Assembly (NCBI GenBank): GCA_030453005.1
Contig: JAKDLE010000273.1
Coordinates: forward strand, 1-5,167
From: Pseudonocardia sp.
GTDB lineage: Bacteria; Actinomycetota; Actinomycetes; Mycobacteriales; Pseudonocardiaceae
Length of the DNA stretch: 5,167 nucleotides
Reading direction: 5' to 3'
Shown here: one piece after another, positions 1-5,167 of the stretch
Layout: each line of letters starts with the position of its first letter
Position numbering within the stretch: the first letter of the stretch is position 1
Program-made: the position numbers and the translations under genes
The notes under the pieces: model-generated
Databases searched by the model: none
What the model saw: only the letters and a program-made list of their open reading frames with translations
Told to the model about the DNA's origin: nothing

Positions 1-776
1 GAGCGGTAGGTCATCTCCAGCGCGTCGTAGACCATCAGCCTGCCGAGCAGCGGCTCGCCGATGCCGGCGATCAACTTGATCGCCTCGTTGACCATGATCG
101 AGCCGATCGACGCGCAGAGCACGCCCAGCACGCCGCCCTCGGCGCAGGAGGGGACCATCCCGGGCGGCGGGGGCTCGGGGTAGAGGTCGCGGTAGTTCAG
201 GCCCTTGCCGTTCGGGGCGTCCTCCCAGAACACCGAGACCTGGCCCTCGAAGCGGAAGATCGAGCCCCAGACGTAGGGCTTGCCCAGCAGCACGGCGGCG
301 TCGTTCACCAGGTAGCGGGTGGCGAAGTTGTCGGTGCCGTCGAGGATGAGGTCGTAGTCGCGGAAGACGTCGAGGACGTTGGACGACTCCAGCCGCACCG
401 GGTGCAGCCGCACCTCGACGAACGGGTTGATCTCGGAGATGGAGTCGCGGGCCGACTCCCCCTTGGGGCGCCCGATGTCGGACTGGCCGTGGATGACCTG
501 GCGGTGCAGGTTGGACTCGTCGACCTCGTCGAACTCGACGATCCCGAGCGTGCCGACGCCCGCAGCGGCCAGGTAGAGCAGGGCCGGGCTGCCCAGCCCA
601 CCGGCGCCGACGACCAGGACCTTCGCGTTCTTGAGCCGCTTCTGCCCGGCCATCCCCACCTCGGGGATGATCAGGTGACGGCTGTAGCGGGCCACCTCGT
701 CCTTCGTCAGCTCAGCGGCCGGCTCCACGAGCGGCGGTAGTGCCGACTGGTCGCTCGCAAGCTCGCTCCGTGCCAT
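1..776 (-). CDS. moeZ: MoeZ/MoeB-type sulfur-carrier adenylyltransferase (N-terminal part; bifunctional sulfurtransferase)
   Basis: This cytoplasmic E1-like enzyme uses ATP to adenylate the C-terminal Gly-Gly of ubiquitin-like sulfur carriers (MoaD, CysO, ThiS types). In the MoeZ form a C-terminal rhodanese domain then transfers sulfur to give the thiocarboxylate used for molybdopterin, cysteine or thiamine synthesis. The 258 codons seen cover the ThiF/MoeB fold: YSRHLIIPEVG near residue 31, the nucleotide-binding GAGGLGS at 57-63, the NLHRQ segment at 89-93, LDGTDNFATR at 145-154 with the conserved Asp, and PSCAEGGVLG at 209-218. The zinc-binding CxxC pairs of E. coli MoeB are absent; WEDAPNGKGLNYRDLYPEPPPPG stands in that area, which I recall as normal for actinobacterial MoeZ. 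The ATG at 776 is preceded by GAGGAG (785-790) with an 8-base spacer. The gene runs off the left edge before any rhodanese domain, so the MoeZ rather than MoeB name rests on sequence resemblance. Confidence 0.9.
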   Translation of the reverse strand, partial: MARSELASDQSALPPLVEPAAELTKDEVARYSRHLIIPEVGMAGQKRLKNAKVLVVGAGGLGSPALLYLAAAGVGTLGIVEFDEVDESNLHRQVIHGQSDIGRPKGESARDSISEINPFVEVRLHPVRLESSNVLDVFRDYDLILDGTDNFATRYLVNDAAVLLGKPYVWGSIFRFEGQVSVFWEDAPNGKGLNYRDLYPEPPPPGMVPSCAEGGVLGVLCASIGSIMVNEAIKLIAGIGEPLLGRLMVYDALEMTYR

Positions 777-784
777 GGGTCATG

Positions 785-790
785 CTCCTC
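785..790 (-). promoter_or_regulatory. Ribosome binding site of moeZ
   Basis: On the minus strand this reads GAGGAG, 8 bases before the ATG at 776. It supports that start over the out-of-frame ATG at 783, which lies almost on top of it. Confidence 0.7.
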
Positions 791-869
791 GGTGTCGTGA
801 TGCGGTCTTGTCCGTCAGCAACGTCGTGCCCGGGCCACATCTTCCCAGACACCCGAGCGAACCCTTGCT

Positions 870-884
870 GTTACCATTGGTTAC
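870..884. promoter_or_regulatory. Imperfect palindrome GTTACC-n3-GGTTAC, putative repressor operator in the moeZ/Abi-alpha-like divergent region
   Basis: The sequence GTTACCATTGGTTAC is an inverted repeat with one mismatched symmetric pair; the flanking T869 and A885 extend it to TGTTACC-n3-GGTTACA. It matches GTTACCGCTGGTTAC at 4068-4082 in 13 of 15 positions, in the same orientation, and shares the TGTTACC arm with the perfect palindrome at 4084-4098. Three copies confined to two intergenic regions of a GC-rich genome are unlikely to be chance. A 15-17 bp dyad suits a dimeric TetR-like regulator, but no regulator gene is in the window. The site lies 94 bases upstream of the moeZ start and overlaps a possible -35 element of the plus-strand gene. 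Confidence 0.55.
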
Positions 885-904
885 ACATTTGGGCGTGGTA
901 GCTT
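877..904 (+). promoter_or_regulatory. Possible promoter of the Abi-alpha-like gene
   Basis: TTGGTT (877-882) and TAGCTT (899-904, fitting the actinobacterial TAnnnT pattern) are separated by 16 bases. Transcription would start near 911, leaving a leader of roughly 44 bases before the TTG start at 955. The -35 part overlaps the palindrome at 870-884, so a bound regulator would block it. The match to consensus is weak. Confidence 0.3.
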
Positions 905-943
905 CCGGCCGCCATCGGGGCTCCCCACGTCCGCCACGACCGC

Positions 944-948
944 GGAGG
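944..948 (+). promoter_or_regulatory. Ribosome binding site that selects the TTG start at 955
   Basis: GGAGG stands 6 bases before the TTG at 955. The other in-frame starts, ATG 775 and GTG 895, have no comparable purine-rich sequence at a suitable distance, and ATG 775 would also place the operator-like palindrome inside the coding region. Confidence 0.6.
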
Positions 949-954
949 CCGTCC

Positions 955-1905
955 TTGCCCACCGAGTCCACCCCCGGACTTCCGAAGATCGAGCCCGACC
1001 GGCTCGGCGAGCGGGCGGAAGCCCTCGTCACCCAGGCCGGGGCGTTCGCGCGGTGGGCCACCCGCACCGGCACCGACCTGGCCCGCAGGCTTCCCGGAGC
1101 GTCGGCCGTCGAGTCCGAGCTGGGACAGCTGGAACGCTCCGTGCTCACCCAGCTCCGCCGTCGGCTCGACAGCGTCGACCCCCTCGACGACGGACGGGTC
1201 CCCGAACCCGGCGGTCCCGCGCCCGCCCGCGACATCCCGCCGCCACGGCAGACCGAACCGCTGCGCGTGGCGATGGCGGACCTGCTGATGCGCTCGCTGG
1301 AGCAGTCGGGGCGCCGCGCCCGCGAGTACCTCTACCTCGCGCTGCTGCGTCAGCTCGTTCCGGACGAGGCCCGCATCCTCTCCGCACTCGCCGACGGCAG
1401 CGCCTACCCGGTGATCCACGTGGACTGCCGTACCGGGGTGTCGGGGTCGCAGCGGCTGCTGTCCCACGCCTCCACCGTCGGACGGGCCGCGGGCGTCGCG
1501 GTGCCCGCGTCGGTGCCGCGGTACCTCTCCCGGCTGCTGCACTTCGACCTCGTCGAGCTGGGCGAACCGGACCTCGACCTGCAGGTGCAGTACGACATCC
1601 TGCTCACCGACCCCACGTTGCGGGCCGCGGAGGAGGCCGCACGGCGGGAGGGACGGGTGCGCTTCGTGCGTGCCACGGTGCGGATCTCCTCGCTCGGCCG
1701 CGACCTGTGGGACGCCTGCCATCCCCGCGAGGACGTCGAGCCGTGGGCCGCCGACCCCTGGACCGAGGCCACCGCCATGCAGGCCCCCACGCGCTACGCC
1801 TGGGAGCAGGTGTCGCCCGCTGAGCCGGAGCCGCCCGTGGTGGTCGACCCCCCGGCGGCGCGCAACGGCACCCACCTCGCCCCGCCCGGCCACCAGGAAC
1901 ACTAG
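955..1905 (+). CDS. Abi-alpha (DUF4393-like) family protein, soluble
   Basis: With the TTG start the protein has 316 residues. Residues about 17-70 look helical and amphipathic (SELGQLERSVLTQLRRRL). A proline-rich linker follows at about 75-100, then the recognisable core at about 101-260: ADLLMRSLEQSGRRAREYLY, LVPDEARILSALADGS (134-149), ASTVGRAAGVAVPASVPRYL, LVELGEPDLDLQVQYDILLTD and the closing ISSLGRDLWDACHP (244-257). This order resembles actinobacterial proteins annotated as Abi-alpha, a family named after phage abortive infection; the assignment is from memory of the motif pattern. The core looks winged-helix-like (layered helices ending in a basic strand pair), which is my inference. 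The last 60 residues are Pro/Ala-rich and low in complexity. There is no signal peptide or membrane segment. It is divergent from moeZ and its stop interlocks with that of the DUF445 gene. Nothing around it suggests a phage-defence island, so a housekeeping or regulatory role is as likely as defence. Confidence 0.65.
   Translation: MPTESTPGLPKIEPDRLGERAEALVTQAGAFARWATRTGTDLARRLPGASAVESELGQLERSVLTQLRRRLDSVDPLDDGRVPEPGGPAPARDIPPPRQTEPLRVAMADLLMRSLEQSGRRAREYLYLALLRQLVPDEARILSALADGSAYPVIHVDCRTGVSGSQRLLSHASTVGRAAGVAVPASVPRYLSRLLHFDLVELGEPDLDLQVQYDILLTDPTLRAAEEAARREGRVRFVRATVRISSLGRDLWDACHPREDVEPWAADPWTEATAMQAPTRYAWEQVSPAEPEPPVVVDPPAARNGTHLAPPGHQEH
1902..1905. other. Interlocked convergent stop codons (CTAG)
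   Basis: The self-complementary CTAG supplies TAG to the plus-strand Abi-alpha-like gene (1903-1905) and TAG to the minus-strand DUF445 gene (1904-1902). The coding regions overlap by four bases and leave no intergenic space. I see no stem-loop with a T-tract nearby, so transcripts from both sides probably run into the opposing gene. Confidence 0.9.
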
Positions 1906-3137
1906 GTCGACAGCTGCACGACCATGACCGACTGGAGCTCGCCCACCGCCGTGCCGAGCAGGGCCCCGACGGTGATCAGGATCCACTCGTCCTGCTCGAA
2001 CGCCGGACGCAGCAGGCCCTCGAACTCCTCGGGGCTCAGCTCCTGCATCTTGTTGACGAGGATGTTGCGGATGTCCATCGCGTCCTCGGCGTAGTCCTCC
2101 ATGTAGGCCATCGTCTCGGGTAGCGCGGCCATCACCTGGGCGCTGACGACCCGCTTCATCTCCTGGTAGCGGGTACTCCCGACGGCGAAGACGAGCAGCG
2201 GCTTCACGAGGCCCGCCTGGGAGTCCAGCACGTGCTGGACCTCCTTCTGCACCATCGCGAAGAGCTTGTCCGACATCGGCCCGCGCAGTACCGCCTCGAT
2301 CACGTTGTGTGGCGTGATGATCTCCTTGGCGATCAGCGCACCGTAGGCTGCGGCCACCTCCTTGCGGCGCTTGAGGAACAGCCCCTGCCACACGAACACG
2401 CCGAGGTACCGGGTGGGCCGCTTCGGGTAGAAGATCATCTTCAGCGCGAGCCAGTCGGTGAACCAGCCGGTGATGCCGCCTGCGATCGGCATGATGATCG
2501 GCAGCTTCAGCAGGGCCCACGCGATCGCCTGCAGCACCCCGATGGCGGCACCGAAGTAGATGCCCGAGTACCGGATGAAGGCGAACTCCTTGTGCCCCGC
2601 CTCCCGGAAGATCCGGTTGAGCAGCGCCTTGTCCCGCACCAGGTTGGTGACGACCATGTCCTTGAGGTCGAAGACGCCGTCGATGTCGTTCTTGATCGTC
2701 GCCATCATGCTCTCGACGATGTACGGCGCCTGCCGCTGCACGCGTCCGATCACGATCCGCCGCACCGACTCGGGGATCGACTCCCACAGTCCGGGCTGGA
2801 ACTGTGCGGCGACCTGCCGGGTGATGGCCTCGATGTTGTCCAGGAGCGGCTTCTCGATCTCCTTGGCCACCCGGTCGGCGTCGAGGCGTTCGAAGATCTC
2901 GGCGGGGCTGATGAGCTTCTCGGTCATCGTGTCGCAGGCGATGCCGGCCATCCGCGCGGCGCGGCGCGGCACGATCCCCTGCCAACCGAGGTAGGGCGGG
3001 ATGCCGCGGAACTCCAGCGGCTTGAACATCATCTCGATGGCGACGATCTTCGTCAGGTAACCGATGATCGCCGCGATCACCGGCATCGAGGCGTAGATGA
3101 ACCAGTTTCGGCCCACGTCGGCGAGGATCGCGTCCAC
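1902..3137 (-). CDS. DUF445 family membrane protein
   Basis: This 411-residue protein belongs, by its motif pattern, to the DUF445 family, whose biochemical role is not established. It shows the family's internal duplication: GYLTKIVAIEMMFKP at 26-40 followed by LEFRGIPPYLGWQGIVPRRA, and GWFTDWLALKMIFYP at 224-238 followed by the similar RYLGVFVWQGLFLKRRKEVA. Hydrophobic segments lie at about 12-38, 191-232 and 384-408. The long helical stretches between them (about 65-185 and 255-380) are charged and probably soluble. The GTG start at 3137 is supported by AGAGGG on the minus strand with a 6-base spacer. The gene follows the diiron oxygenase gene by 21 bases on the same strand, so co-transcription and perhaps a shared task at the membrane are likely. 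Its TAG stop overlaps the TAG of the convergent gene. Length and both repeat modules look complete. Confidence 0.85.
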   Translation of the reverse strand: MDAILADVGRNWFIYASMPVIAAIIGYLTKIVAIEMMFKPLEFRGIPPYLGWQGIVPRRAARMAGIACDTMTEKLISPAEIFERLDADRVAKEIEKPLLDNIEAITRQVAAQFQPGLWESIPESVRRIVIGRVQRQAPYIVESMMATIKNDIDGVFDLKDMVVTNLVRDKALLNRIFREAGHKEFAFIRYSGIYFGAAIGVLQAIAWALLKLPIIMPIAGGITGWFTDWLALKMIFYPKRPTRYLGVFVWQGLFLKRRKEVAAAYGALIAKEIITPHNVIEAVLRGPMSDKLFAMVQKEVQHVLDSQAGLVKPLLVFAVGSTRYQEMKRVVSAQVMAALPETMAYMEDYAEDAMDIRNILVNKMQELSPEEFEGLLRPAFEQDEWILITVGALLGTAVGELQSVMVVQLST

Positions 3138-3158
3138 TCCCCGCCCTCTCCGGTCGGC

Positions 3159-4049
3159 TCAGGTCAGGCCGGCCCGTCGCCACAGCCAGGCGAACGGGCC
3201 CCCGACGATGCCGACCTCGCGCAGGAACGGGACGAGCTTGCGCGCGGACCAGGCGATCGTGTCGCGATGGTAGGGGTTGGCCGCCGCCGCCCGTCGTGCG
3301 ACCTCAGGGTCGAGCCCGACCGAGGCGTAGACGTCGGGATGGATGAAGCTGCGGACGACGACGAACGCGACGATCGGGGTGAGCGCCTGCGCGAGGCGAC
3401 GCTGAGCCGGGGTGAGCCGCGGCATCAGCGCGGCGAGCTCCTCACGGGCGTAGCGGACGTGGCGCGCCTCCTCGGTGACGTGGATCCGGTTGACCATCCG
3501 GCACAGCGGCTGCACGCGTTCGTCGCGCATCGACTCGCGCTGCAACTGGTCGAGCGTCTCCTCGGCGACGAGCACCCCGGCGAACATCGTGGGGCCGTAG
3601 CCGGTGGCCGCGAACAGCCGTCCGAGGTTGTGCACGAGCCGTCCCGGACGGTAGTCGGGCACGTCGAACCGGTCGGCCAGCTTCGCGAACATGATCGAGT
3701 GTCGGCACTCGTCGGCGATCTCGGTGAGCGCGTACCGGACGTGCCCGGTGCGCGGGTCGCGGTCGTAGGTGTAGCGCACCAGCATCTGCATGAGGATCAT
3801 CTCGAACCACAACCCGACCTGCGCGATGCTGCAGATCTCGTGGACGGACAGTGTGGCGCGCTGCTCCTCGGTGAGCCCGTCCCAGAGCTCGGTGCCGTAG
3901 AGGGAGCAGCGCTCGGGGCTGATCCCGTAGCGGCCCTCGACGAGCGGCGCGGCCCAGTCGACATCGATCGACGGTTCGTAGGAGTGGTCCAGCGACGAGC
4001 GCAACAGCCGCTCGGCCACCGACTCCCGGTCGTACGACTGAACCCTCAT
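3159..4049 (-). CDS. AurF-type diiron oxygenase (p-aminobenzoate N-oxygenase family)
   Basis: The 296-residue protein has the full ligand set of the non-haem diiron AurF family, whose studied members (AurF, CmlI) oxidise aryl-amines to nitro compounds. Candidate ligands are E83 (in WFEMILMQ), E114 and H117 (in IADECRHSIMF), E163 or E164 (in VAEETLDQ), H190, and E194 and H197 (in VTEEARHVRYA). The spacing of the last three (4 then 3) and of the E-x2-H pair equals that recalled for AurF (H223/E227/H230 and E136/H139), with a similar spread for the others. It is somewhat shorter than AurF (about 336 residues). A hydrophobic helix lies at about 222-236 (ALTPIVAFVVVRSF); there is no signal peptide. 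The substrate is unknown: no biosynthetic gene cluster is visible, so antibiotic synthesis should not be assumed. The ATG at 4049 has GAGGG motifs just upstream. It leads a probable operon with the DUF445 gene, under a promoter overlapped by tandem palindromes. Confidence 0.85.
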   Translation of the reverse strand: MRVQSYDRESVAERLLRSSLDHSYEPSIDVDWAAPLVEGRYGISPERCSLYGTELWDGLTEEQRATLSVHEICSIAQVGLWFEMILMQMLVRYTYDRDPRTGHVRYALTEIADECRHSIMFAKLADRFDVPDYRPGRLVHNLGRLFAATGYGPTMFAGVLVAEETLDQLQRESMRDERVQPLCRMVNRIHVTEEARHVRYAREELAALMPRLTPAQRRLAQALTPIVAFVVVRSFIHPDVYASVGLDPEVARRAAAANPYHRDTIAWSARKLVPFLREVGIVGGPFAWLWRRAGLT

Positions 4050-4067
4050 GAGCCCTCGCCCTCAGCT

Positions 4068-4082
4068 GTTACCGCTGGTTAC
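4068..4082. promoter_or_regulatory. Operator-like palindrome, copy 2 (upstream of the diiron oxygenase gene)
   Basis: GTTACCGCTGGTTAC differs from the copy at 870-884 only at two central bases. With the predicted promoter it would lie just downstream of the transcription start, within the leader of the diiron oxygenase gene and about 19 bases before its ATG, a position typical of repression. Confidence 0.6.
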
Positions 4083-4083
4083 T

Positions 4084-4098
4084 GTTACCAGAGGTAAC
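4084..4098. promoter_or_regulatory. Operator-like perfect palindrome, copy 3 (tandem with copy 2)
   Basis: GTTACCAGAGGTAAC is a perfect 6-3-6 inverted repeat. Its centre is 16 bases from that of copy 2, about one and a half helical turns, so two dimers could bind on roughly opposite faces. It covers the predicted -10 region of the minus-strand promoter. It is also 66 bases upstream of the copper-locus gene at 4164, so an effect on that gene cannot be excluded. Confidence 0.65.
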
Positions 4099-4120
4099 GC
4101 GGTAGCGACGCATTTGTCAA
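4092..4120 (-). promoter_or_regulatory. Probable promoter of the diiron oxygenase-DUF445 operon
   Basis: On the minus strand TTGACA (4120-4115) is a perfect -35 box. With a 17-base spacer the -10 would be TTACCT (4097-4092), a poor match lying inside the palindrome at 4084-4098. Transcription would begin near 4085, about 36 bases before the ATG. A strong -35 combined with a -10 buried in an operator-like repeat suggests repression-based control. Confidence 0.45.
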
Positions 4121-4163
4121 GCCCGCCGCGCCACTCGGCCCGGCGCCGCGCGTTGGACAGGAC

Positions 4164-5000
4164 GTGAACACCCCGCTGCGGCTCGGCGCCCACGCGGCGG
4201 CGCTCGCGCTCGTCTTCGGAGCAGCCTGGGGGGTCGGGACGACGGCGCCGGTGCCCGTCGCGACCGGAGCCCTCGCGCACGACGCCGACGGCGATGTCGG
4301 CGCCGCCCCCCGCGGGCTGACGGCCACGGCCGCGGGCTACACGCTGACGCCGCAGGTCAGCTCCCTGGCACCGGGCCGTCCCGGCGAGTACTCCTTCACC
4401 GTCACCGGCCCGGACGGGCGGTCCGTCACCGCCTACGACCGGCCGCTGCGGCTGGTCGTCGTGCGCCGCGACGCCGCCGGCTTCCAGCACCTGCACCCCG
4501 ACCGGGGGCCCGACGGCGTCTGGCGGGTGCGGCTCACCCTCCCCGCGGGCGGCGTCTACCGCGTGTACGTCGACATCGTGCCCACCGGCGGGCCCGCGCT
4601 CGTGCTCGGCGCCGACCTGTTCGCCCCCGGCGACTTCACGCCGATCCCGCTCCCGCCCTCGCGGGTCGCCCACGTCGACGGATACCGGGTGCGGCTCGAC
4701 GGTGACCTCGTCCCGGGCCGCGACGCGCAGGTCTTCGCCACGGTGACGCGCGGCGGTGTTCCGGTCACCGACCTCGAACCGCACCTGGGGGCGTTCGGGC
4801 ACCTGGTGTCGCTCCGCCGCAGCGACCTCGCCTACCTGCAGGTGCGACCCGCCGCCCCGCCGCCCCAGCCCGGCGACCGGTCCGGCCCGGGGATCGCGTT
4901 CGTCACCGAGGTGCCCTCGGCGGGCGGCTACCGCCTGTTCCTCGAGTTCCGACACGGCGGCGTGGTCCGCACCGCCGAGTTCACCGTCGGCACATCCTGA
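4164..5000 (+). CDS. Exported copper-locus protein (partner of heavy-metal P-type ATPase)
   Basis: The 278-residue protein starts with GTG at 4164; a weak purine-rich stretch (GGACAGGA) precedes it. Residues about 6-26 (basic residue, then HAAALALVFGAAWGVG) form a signal peptide or N-terminal membrane anchor. The rest resembles two beta-sandwich-like halves: the first contains FQHLHP (107-112) and a GVYRVYVDIVP strand, the second EPHLGAFGHLV (206-215) and GGYRLFLEFRHGG (255-267). I recognise this as the type of extracytoplasmic protein encoded beside actinobacterial copper-exporting P-type ATPases, with histidines that could bind metal; metal binding has not been shown here. In relatives I recall, the second half carries LHVHP and VHTA, whereas this protein has LQVRP (225-229) and VRTA (268-271), so three potential ligands are lost. 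The ATPase gene begins two bases after its stop, implying translational coupling. The exact cleavage site and function are uncertain. Confidence 0.7.
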   Translation: MNTPLRLGAHAAALALVFGAAWGVGTTAPVPVATGALAHDADGDVGAAPRGLTATAAGYTLTPQVSSLAPGRPGEYSFTVTGPDGRSVTAYDRPLRLVVVRRDAAGFQHLHPDRGPDGVWRVRLTLPAGGVYRVYVDIVPTGGPALVLGADLFAPGDFTPIPLPPSRVAHVDGYRVRLDGDLVPGRDAQVFATVTRGGVPVTDLEPHLGAFGHLVSLRRSDLAYLQVRPAAPPPQPGDRSGPGIAFVTEVPSAGGYRLFLEFRHGGVVRTAEFTVGTS

Positions 5001-5002
5001 CC

Positions 5003-5167
5003 GTGGACACACCCCGAGCACCGACCCCAGGACTCCGGGCGGCCGTCGCGCTGGCGGTTCCGGTCGTCGCACTCTGCCTGACGCCGACGCTGCAGTTCCG
5101 ACACTGGCCGTGGATCGCGCTGACCCTGGCCGCACCGGTCGCCGTGGGGTTCGGGGCGCCCGTGCAC
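5003..5167 (+). CDS. Heavy-metal (probably copper) translocating P-type ATPase, N-terminal fragment
   Basis: Only 55 codons are present before the right edge. Residues about 11-29 (LRAAVALAVPVVALCLTPT) and 35-52 (HWPWIALTLAAPVAVGFG) match the first two membrane helices of CopA/Ctp-type P1B ATPases, including the TLQFRHWPWIALTLAAPV block and the GxPxH that normally reads WPFHRAA in relatives. The GTG at 5003 lies only about 10 residues before the first helix, and no CxxC metal-binding domain is encoded in frame just upstream. The protein therefore seems to lack the usual N-terminal HMA domain. No clear ribosome binding site is seen; coupling to the gene ending at 5000 is likely. The phosphorylation DKTG motif and the CPC transport motif would lie outside the window, so metal specificity is inferred from family resemblance and the neighbouring gene. 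Confidence 0.75.
   Translation, partial: MDTPRAPTPGLRAAVALAVPVVALCLTPTLQFRHWPWIALTLAAPVAVGFGAPVH

Noticed and set aside
775..954. N-terminal extension of the Abi-alpha-like gene from ATG 775 or GTG 895
   Set aside because: The extension is Pro/Arg-rich without family similarity, would overlap the moeZ start and contain the operator-like palindrome, and has no ribosome binding site; TTG 955 has a good one.
3055..3062. Additional GGTAACC half-site
   Set aside because: It is a single arm inside the DUF445 coding region with no second arm at the right distance, so it is probably codon-driven coincidence.
871..3183. 770-codon open frame on the minus strand spanning the Abi-alpha-like and DUF445 genes
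   Set aside because: It is frame-shifted against the real DUF445 gene and antisense to the Abi-alpha-like gene, and its Gly/Arg-rich translation has no domain. Its upper part only echoes the DUF445 sequence in the wrong frame.
955..4049. Phage-defence island built from the Abi-alpha-like gene and its neighbours
   Set aside because: No nuclease, toxin, integrase, repeat array or other defence gene is visible, and base composition matches the surrounding genes. The family name alone is not evidence of defence.
2232..4097. 621-codon open frame on the plus strand, antisense to the DUF445 and diiron oxygenase genes
   Set aside because: It is a shadow frame of GC-rich coding DNA: its translation is rich in Arg, Asp, Glu, His and Pro with no recognisable domain, while the opposite strand encodes two clear families.
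4062..5135. 357-codon open frame on the minus strand opposite the copper-locus genes
   Set aside because: The Arg/Gly/Pro-rich translation lacks any motif, and it would run through the tandem palindromes; the plus strand has a signal peptide and family motifs.

Overview
The window is very GC-rich, with G/C strongly preferred at third codon positions and GTG/TTG starts. Together with a MoeZ of the mycobacterial/actinomycete type, an AurF-type diiron protein and an actinobacterial copper-ATPase locus, this points to an actinomycete chromosome. My guess is a Pseudonocardiales-like organism, but that is family resemblance only. I see no rRNA, tRNA, CRISPR array, insertion sequence or phage gene.

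Layout: (1) Positions 1-776, minus strand: the N-terminal 258 codons of moeZ, which activates and thiolates ubiquitin-like sulfur-carrier proteins. Its C-terminal rhodanese domain lies outside the window. (2) 777-954: a divergent intergenic region holding one copy of a TGTTACC-type imperfect palindrome (870-884). (3) 955-1905, plus strand: a soluble protein whose core resembles the Abi-alpha (DUF4393-like) family, best started at a TTG with a good ribosome binding site. (4) 1902-3137, minus: a DUF445-family membrane protein with an internal duplication. Its stop codon interlocks with that of the Abi-alpha-like gene in a shared CTAG. (5) 3159-4049, minus: an AurF-type diiron oxygenase with all seven expected metal ligands, 21 bases upstream of the DUF445 gene and probably co-transcribed with it. 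(6) 4050-4163: a divergent intergenic region with a consensus TTGACA -35 box reading toward the diiron gene and two tandem palindromes (4068-4098) of the same family as the one at 870-884. (7) 4164-5000, plus: an exported protein of the kind found beside copper-transporting P-type ATPases. (8) 5003 to the end, plus: the first 55 codons of such an ATPase, apparently without an N-terminal metal-binding domain.

How the parts may fit: the two copper genes form a metal-efflux operon running off the right edge. The diiron oxygenase and DUF445 protein form a second operon whose promoter looks built for repression at the tandem palindromes. The related palindrome between moeZ and the Abi-alpha-like gene suggests that one regulator, not encoded in this window, controls both sites. 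This shared operator is the most interesting observation here. It is read directly from the sequence, but its function is inferred.
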